Positions 58,770 through 64,000 of a stretch of 64,000 nucleotides of DNA are shown here, one piece after another. Each line of letters begins with the position of its first letter. Position 1 is the stretch's first letter. Made by a program: the position numbers and the translations under genes. The stretch is taken from the NCBI GenBank assembly GCA_964019695.1, contig OZ026530.1, positions 35,078,835 through 35,142,834 on the forward strand, read 5' to 3'. The notes under the pieces are model-generated. The model was not told the origin of the DNA, made no database searches, and saw only the letters and a list, made by a program, of their open reading frames with translations. The DNA comes from Loripinus fragilis (lineage: Eukaryota; Mollusca; Bivalvia; Lucinida; Lucinidae).

Positions 58770-58968
58770 TGTTTTGTTTGTTTGATTTTTTTACATCCCA
58801 ACAACAATCTTTCAGTTATAAAGGGACGGGTCTTCCTGGGTTGAACCAGTACTAAGCTAGGATTAATGTTCTTGCTCAAGGACATAACACAGTGACACCT
58901 GTGAGGCTGGAACCTGCGGCCCTTCGGTCTCGAGTCAAGCACTCTACCACTGAGCCATTGCGCTCCCT
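58770..58968 (-). mobile_element. tRNA-headed SINE, family 2, minus copy
   Basis: It begins GGGAGCGCAATGGCTCAGTG on the minus strand, with the body CTTGAGCAAGAAC and a T-rich end on the plus strand. Confidence 0.65.
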
Positions 58969-59007
58969 AGAAAATGTATTTGTAAATGTTCAATAACAAG
59001 ACTATTA

Positions 59008-59418
59008 ACGGGGTTCGTACAGGCAAGTATGAGTAAAATTCAAGGACTTTTCAGGGACTTCTTAAACCCTCTCCAACAGTTTTCAAGGACTTAATGTTTA
59101 TGAAAATACTGATCTAAGTGCTAAAAGTCTACTTCAGAAATGCTAGACTGAGATAATGGAGACATTAGTACTGGAAAACTAGTATAAAATTGTTGTGCCT
59201 ATATTTGGTGCAGCATATGCTGCACCAAATAAAGACACAACAATTATACTGACGAGGTCTCTATCAACAGTGCTAAGTCCTACAGAAAATATAATTCAAG
59301 GACTTTTCAAGGCTTTTTAGTGATTTTCCAGTACTTTTCAAGGCAGATTTAATTTTCAAGGACTTTTCAAGATAGCCCTCTATATTCAAGTACTTTTCAA
59401 GCCTGTGGGAACCCTGAT
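59008..59418. mobile_element. GGGTTCGTACAGGC element with CTTTTCAAGG units
   Basis: The ends GGGTTCGTACAGGC and GCCTGTGGGAACCC are inverted. The interior repeats AAGGACTTTTCA and contains the palindrome TTTGGTGCAGCATATGCTGC. Confidence 0.65.
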
Positions 59419-59759
59419 TAATAATAGTGAATTATGGTAGAACTATCAGAGTCAAACAGTTTGGATCCAGATAAGAACTGACACTCCATTGGTTCTGATC
59501 TGGGTCCTAACTGCTTGCAAATGTTATCAGAAGATGACAAAAGTCGGCAAAGTTTCCAAAAATTTAAAAGATTGAGAAAATGTATTTGTACGTATATGTT
59601 TAACAATAACAAGACTATTCATAATAGTGATAGAATTACAAAATGAGAGCAACACATGATAAAACTATAAAGTGGATGAACAAACATCATAAAGCATGCA
59701 CTTTCAAAATCTGATGCAAAGAAAACATATCGTGCTTCTAATGTCCCTTCTTGACTATG

Positions 59760-60203
59760 TTAGGCTAGAATTTTTTTATTAGTTGATTTACGAGATTTTT
59801 TTTCAGATTTAGGGTCCAGGTGACGAAAAAAAAGAAAGAAAAAAGCTCTAAAAAAGACCAGTTAGCTGGTCATTTTCAGAGCTTTTTTTTTTAAATATCT
59901 CCAGAAAAAACAGTAAAACTAGTAAGGCAACCCAACATTCTGTATTAAATTTTTAAATATTTTATCATTTTCTTAAAAATCTGGACAGGACAAATACTTT
60001 TTACAGTGTCACTTTCAAAAATACACAGACAGAACCTCGAAAAAAAATTATTTTTTTTCAGCGAAACAAATTATATTTAGAGTCGGCAGATAAAATAAAT
60101 TGTTTTTTTTTAGAAATTAAATTTTATTTTTTTCCTACTTTCTGGAAAATTACAGTAGGAGGGTTCGTAAATCAACTAATAAAACAATTCTGGCCTTAAC
60201 AAG
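59760..60203. mobile_element. 430 bp MITE, TTATTAGTTGATTTAC ends, copy 2
   Basis: Nearly collinear with 3981-4410, including AGTAAAACTAGTAAGG and ACACAGACAGAACCTC. Confidence 0.7.
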
Positions 60204-61374
60204 TGCGGGTGAGATAGAAAAATCCGTCCCGAGGATCACCGTTTGGCGTCACGAGGGACAGATTTTTCTACCAAGCCCCCACATAATAATGGATTCCATT
60301 TCTTGCTCACCATTAAACACAGCATTTTATATTTTTTTTAAAAAGGCTCCCAGAAGTTCCTGAATACCCCGAAATGCGACATGATATGATAATGTCACTT
60401 TAACATAACAATGACGTCACTAGACGACCACGTGCATGAGTTCCAATACAACCAATGTACAAGCCTCACGTTACAGCCTGGGTAAGAAAACATTGGTAAG
60501 AAAAGATTTTCTATACCAGGGTAAAAATCCGGTGTGCGAGAAAAAATATTCCGCTTCTAATGTACTTTGTTGACTACATTATCAATAACATTTTTTTCTT
60601 TATGTGGTAAAGGGCAATATTATCCAAATGACAAAAATATACACATAACGTTCCTTAGCAAAGAAGGTTACACCCCTGTCAAAAAATATATAATAAATAA
60701 TATTTCAAGCACAAGATTTTTGTCATGTTTTTTACAATTGTCTATAAATCCCTTATCTGATCCATGACAGGTAACACATTGGGTGAAATTTATAAATTTA
60801 CAAAATTCTGAGCTTAAAAATTTCAAATCTTTCAAAAAACATGCACTGTGCCTACAAAATATGCTCATATTCTGTATGCACACTGAAAGTTTTTAAAAGC
60901 AGTTAAAGGCAGGAAAAAATATAATTCTATTGGTATATATATAAGAGAAAAAAAAGCTATTGGTAAAAGAAAATTTGCAATTTTACAATTTGTGTTAGCA
61001 AGAGGGACCTGGGTAGCTGACCCGAGAAGGTATATGAGAGCATAGCCCCCATATAGTTTCTCTTGGGATATGGCTAAATATACAACACATTTGGCAACAC
61101 TAAGTGACATGTTTGATTGTGCTGAGTCAGCAGTTCTCTTACAAAGTACACAATTTTGATTTTCTTACATGAATTCCAATATGCTAACAGTCAAGATTTT
61201 CCTTACAAAATTGAACTGAAGCTCCATTCTACTCTCAATTAAAGAAAATGCTGGACCAGGTAGCACTCACGTCGGAGAATCATGTGACTTCAAAACAACA
61301 ACAATGGTGGATGCCATTGAAAAAAAGCCTGTCAATTCAGGTAAGACTTTCTTTGACATCTCTGTTAATACTAG

Positions 61375-61615
61375 TCAGATTTGCATTGGGTTTGAAGCAG
61401 ATACCCCAGAAAAATAACAGAAACATGCCCGATGCATGTGACTTTCAGACAAAGACCTGGTTAAAAAGTTATTGACAAGCAACCAAAAAATTTGGTTGCG
61501 ATGCTCATCAATAACTTTTTAACCGGATCTGTGTCTGAAAGTCGCAAAAGATCAACATGTTGCTGTATTTTTTCTGGGGTATCTGCTTCAAACCCAATGC
61601 CAATTTGATCAGTAT
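61375..61615. repeat. Foldback with arms of about 100 bp
   Basis: CATTGGGTTTGAAGCAGATA on the left and its complement near 61583-61602 frame arms that also share GACTTTCAGACA and GTTAAAAAGTTATTGA. The loop is short, around AACCAAAAAATTTGGTT. Confidence 0.7.
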
Positions 61616-61840
61616 TTACGGAAATATAATAACGTCACTTTAACATAAAAATGACGTCACTCGACGACCATGTGCTTGAGTACCAATACAACCAATGTAC
61701 AGCCCTCAAGTGACAGCCAGGGAAAGATAACATGGGTAAGATACGATTTTCTATCCCAGGATAAAAAATCAGATATCGTTATCAGGTGTGCAAGAAAACA
61801 AAAACATTCAGTATGACAAGGGTTAATAGGGAAGTTCATT

Positions 61841-62079
61841 TGAGCCGTGACATGTGATTTCCAACATTGTCGCATTTTGACAAGTGTAGACTCAGACAAG
61901 CCTTTGCAGCCTCCTTTTAAGAATACAAACTCCAAATTGTGTTTGGTCAGTGGCTTAACAATCATAGAATAGTCAAGCAACTATCAAAGGCTCTGATCAG
62001 ACTGTGCATACACGCACGCTGAGTTGAGCCTTTGCTGGTCGCACATACCTCATTGTTGAAAATCTCATTTGCGGCTCAT
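61841..62079. mobile_element. GAGCCGCGACATG MITE copy
   Basis: Full length with both ends. Confidence 0.75.
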
Positions 62080-62084
62080 TTTGT

Positions 62085-62365
62085 TTGGTTTGAGGTTTTT
62101 GTCCCAGTCAATAGCTATGGTAATGTCGAAACGGTCCGTTCACCTAACAACTCTTTTTCCCTACGCGGTTAGCCAGTACTTCCTGCACATACTTTCGCAT
62201 GTAACTGACAACAACCCTTCTTGAATCAGCATAAGGAGGAGAATGACCGTAGAAATTATTTCATGATCAATCTCCATGAAAGAACGGGACCAGGCCGGGA
62301 TCCAACTCATGACCCCTGTATCCGAAGTCGGACTTGCTACTGACTGTGCTACCAGGCCCAGTATA
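62085..62365 (-). mobile_element. tRNA-headed SINE, family 3, minus copy
   Basis: Same body in reverse; the head side carries a degenerate GAGTTGGATCC box. Confidence 0.65.
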
Positions 62366-62564
62366 GTTTGTAAGACATCCTGATAGCAGGGTTTGTGTAG
62401 AGGAAGGACAAAGCTCCAAGAAATTTGCCCCCTCTACTTTTTCAAAATTTGGGCCATAGTCAGCTCTCAGTCTAACAGTTAAACTAGGTAAGGTTCTTAA
62501 ATGCTGGAAAAATGAAATTGTTCAAAGCCTACAGCTTGTGGCCTCACCATTTCCACTAGCAGAT

Positions 62565-62775
62565 TCCCAGATAAGAGTGGGTAACTGAATTTTTTTCTTA
62601 TTTCTCAACCAAAACATATGTTGTGGGTACTCAAAAGATAGAGGATCTTACATGAGTGCTCCTGTTTTATTGAATTTATTAGACTAGTTGAGGAAAAGAG
62701 ATAAAATGTGAGGCTTGCCAACGAGTTCTTACCCCTCATTGAAATGGTCCTTTTGAGAACCCACAACATTAAATT
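62565..62775. mobile_element. AAGAGTGCGTAA MITE copy
   Basis: Same end and CATATGTTGTGGGTACTC. An insertion of about 90 bp splits the centre. Confidence 0.55.
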
Positions 62776-63015
62776 TGAGCCGCTTCAAATTATTTCCAAT
62801 AATGTGGCATTTTAACAAGGGTAGACTCCGATGAGCCTGTGCAACCTCCTTTTAAGTTTAGAAACTCCTAATGCTGATCGGTCAGTAGCTTAACAGTTAT
62901 AGAATATTCAAGCGACTTGCATAGGCTCTGATCAGACTGCGCATATGCGCAGGCTGATATTAGCTGTTACTGGTCGCACATACCACATTGTTGGAAATCT
63001 CATGTTTCGGCTCAT
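62776..63015. mobile_element. GAGCCGCGACATG MITE copy
   Basis: Full length with both ends; the left end has a small deletion. Confidence 0.72.
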
Positions 63016-63100
63016 ATGTTTTGACTGAAGATTAAGAATACTAATTTTCAAACTACACAGACTTATCTGGAGATATGACTGAACAACAAATGGGCAGACC

Positions 63101-63154
63101 AGCCTACACACACATCCGTGCGGTCTCAGCCTACACACACATCCGTGCGGTCTC
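63101..63154. repeat. Tandem 27 bp duplication between inverted arms
   Basis: CCTACACACACATCCGTGCG occurs twice and is framed by ACAACAAATG and CATTTGTTGT. Confidence 0.75.
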
Positions 63155-63193
63155 ATCAGTGCATTTGTTGTTCAATTTCTGCTAAGTATGATA

Positions 63194-63398
63194 CAGTAAA
63201 ACCTGTCTAAAGTGGCCACTCAAAAAACCACAAAACAAAGATCTTAACGATAAATGGGAGCTTAATGAAGGTCAAAAGTATTGCAGAATGCTCCCTATGG
63301 AGCATTCTGCAATACTTTTGACCTGCATTAAGCGATAAACAGTCTTGAAAGCCATTTTTTAGCCTTTTTTGAATGGCCGCTTAAGACATGTTTTACTG
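63194..63398. mobile_element. CAGTAAAACCTGT MITE, copy 5
   Basis: Both ends, TA flanks and the central hairpin are present. Another copy begins at 63989 and is cut by the window end. Confidence 0.75.
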
Positions 63399-63636
63399 TA
63401 CATGTACCAACACATTTACATATTAAATTTCATAATTTAAGCTAGTATGCTGCTTAACAGGCCTGTTTTAACCTTACCTGGCCCCAAGGTTATAAAAACT
63501 CTTTTCATGCTCAACTGAGTATTTATCTCGCTCATAAATGTTAAAATGACAATACATGTATTAGCAGGATAATTGGAACATCTAGGTGTTTTCAAGCAAT
63601 AAAAATCTTTATTTTTCATTCTTTTTAGTTTTAATG

Positions 63637-63962
63637 AGCAGTTGATTTGTTTGTTTGTTTTGTTGCTTCACGTCCCAAGTCAACAGCTATGGTCATTGCG
63701 GGACGGTCAGTTCACCTAACCACACTTTTTCCTGGGCAGGCTTGAACAAGCGGTTAACCAGTAATTCGTGCACATACTTTCGCTTGTAACTGACAACAAC
63801 CCTTCTTGAATGAATCAGCGGAAGGGGGAGAATGACCGTAGAAATCATTTCATGATCAATCTCCACGAAAGTGTGGGACCGGACCAGGATCGAACTCGCG
63901 ACCCCTGGATCTGCAGTCAGACACGCATCTGTAGCCAGACACGTTACCGACTGAGCAGTTGA
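63637..63962 (-). mobile_element. tRNA-headed SINE, family 3, minus copy
   Basis: The minus strand reads GCGAGTTCGATCCTGG and then the shared body. The tail is (TTTG)n on the plus strand. Confidence 0.68.
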
Positions 63963-63988
63963 AATTTTATACTCAGCTGAGTTGAGTA

Positions 63989-64000
63989 CAGTAAGACCTG
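63989..64000. mobile_element. Start of a CAGTAAAACCTGT MITE, cut by the window end
   Basis: CAGTAAGACCTG preceded by TA matches the end of the family. Only 12 bases are visible. Confidence 0.45.

Larger units (their letters stand above)
51536..64000. other. Upstream flank of gene 2, repeats only
   Basis: I searched both strands for ZP cysteine blocks, GRKKR, and splice-bounded frames and found none. The gene 2 promoter must lie here, but no TATA box with a downstream donor was clear. The bulk is MITE and SINE copies listed above. Confidence 0.55.

Noticed and set aside
61657..61980. 107-codon minus-strand open frame
   Set aside because: Much of it lies in a GAGCCGCGACATG MITE. The same MITE makes similar frames (MTVKLLTE-type) at 3297, 12985 and 53309.

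Overview
The window looks like AT-rich, repeat-dense genomic DNA from an invertebrate animal, most likely a bivalve mollusc. Genes are split into small exons with GT-AG introns, and coding sequence is only about 4% of the bases. The rest is packed with short inverted-repeat transposons (MITEs), tRNA-headed SINEs, non-LTR retrotransposon debris and microsatellites. The bivalve assignment is inference from repeat style and gene type; no species marker was recognised.

Two genes could be assembled exon by exon, both on the minus strand, arranged head to tail. Gene 1 spans about 5.27-24.45 kb. It has 8 coding exons plus a 5' UTR exon and a TATA box, and gives a 340-residue product. Gene 2 spans about 39.27-51.54 kb. 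It has 9 coding exons and gives a 426-residue product if the last exon is read to its stop. Both encode type I membrane proteins with the same plan: signal peptide, one zona pellucida (ZP) domain (ZP-N with four cysteines, then ZP-C), a furin-type site GRKKR, a short spacer with one cysteine, one membrane helix and a cytoplasmic tail. Exon lengths (164/164, 125/125, 149/146, 61/61, 160/163, 124/127 bp) and intron phases match exon by exon, so the genes are an old tandem duplication. Their sequences have diverged strongly. Gene 2 gained a long basic tail with three RRxS motifs. ZP proteins of this compact kind polymerise into extracellular coats such as egg vitelline envelopes, but the tissue cannot be read from the DNA.

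Layout. 1-5.14 kb: downstream flank of gene 1, repeats only. 5.27-24.45 kb: gene 1. Its large intron (14.2-23.4 kb) holds a 4.9 kb element with terminal inverted repeats and a 2.3 kb element that ends 25 bp from the signal-peptide exon. 24.5-39.2 kb: intergenic, with a decayed 1.3 kb mariner element, two abutting reverse-transcriptase remnants, a 738 bp TTAA-flanked foldback and several MITEs. 39.27-51.54 kb: gene 2, with further MITEs in its introns. 51.54-64 kb: upstream flank of gene 2, repeats only. I found no third ZP copy, no functional tRNA, no rRNA, no CRISPR array and no prokaryotic feature.
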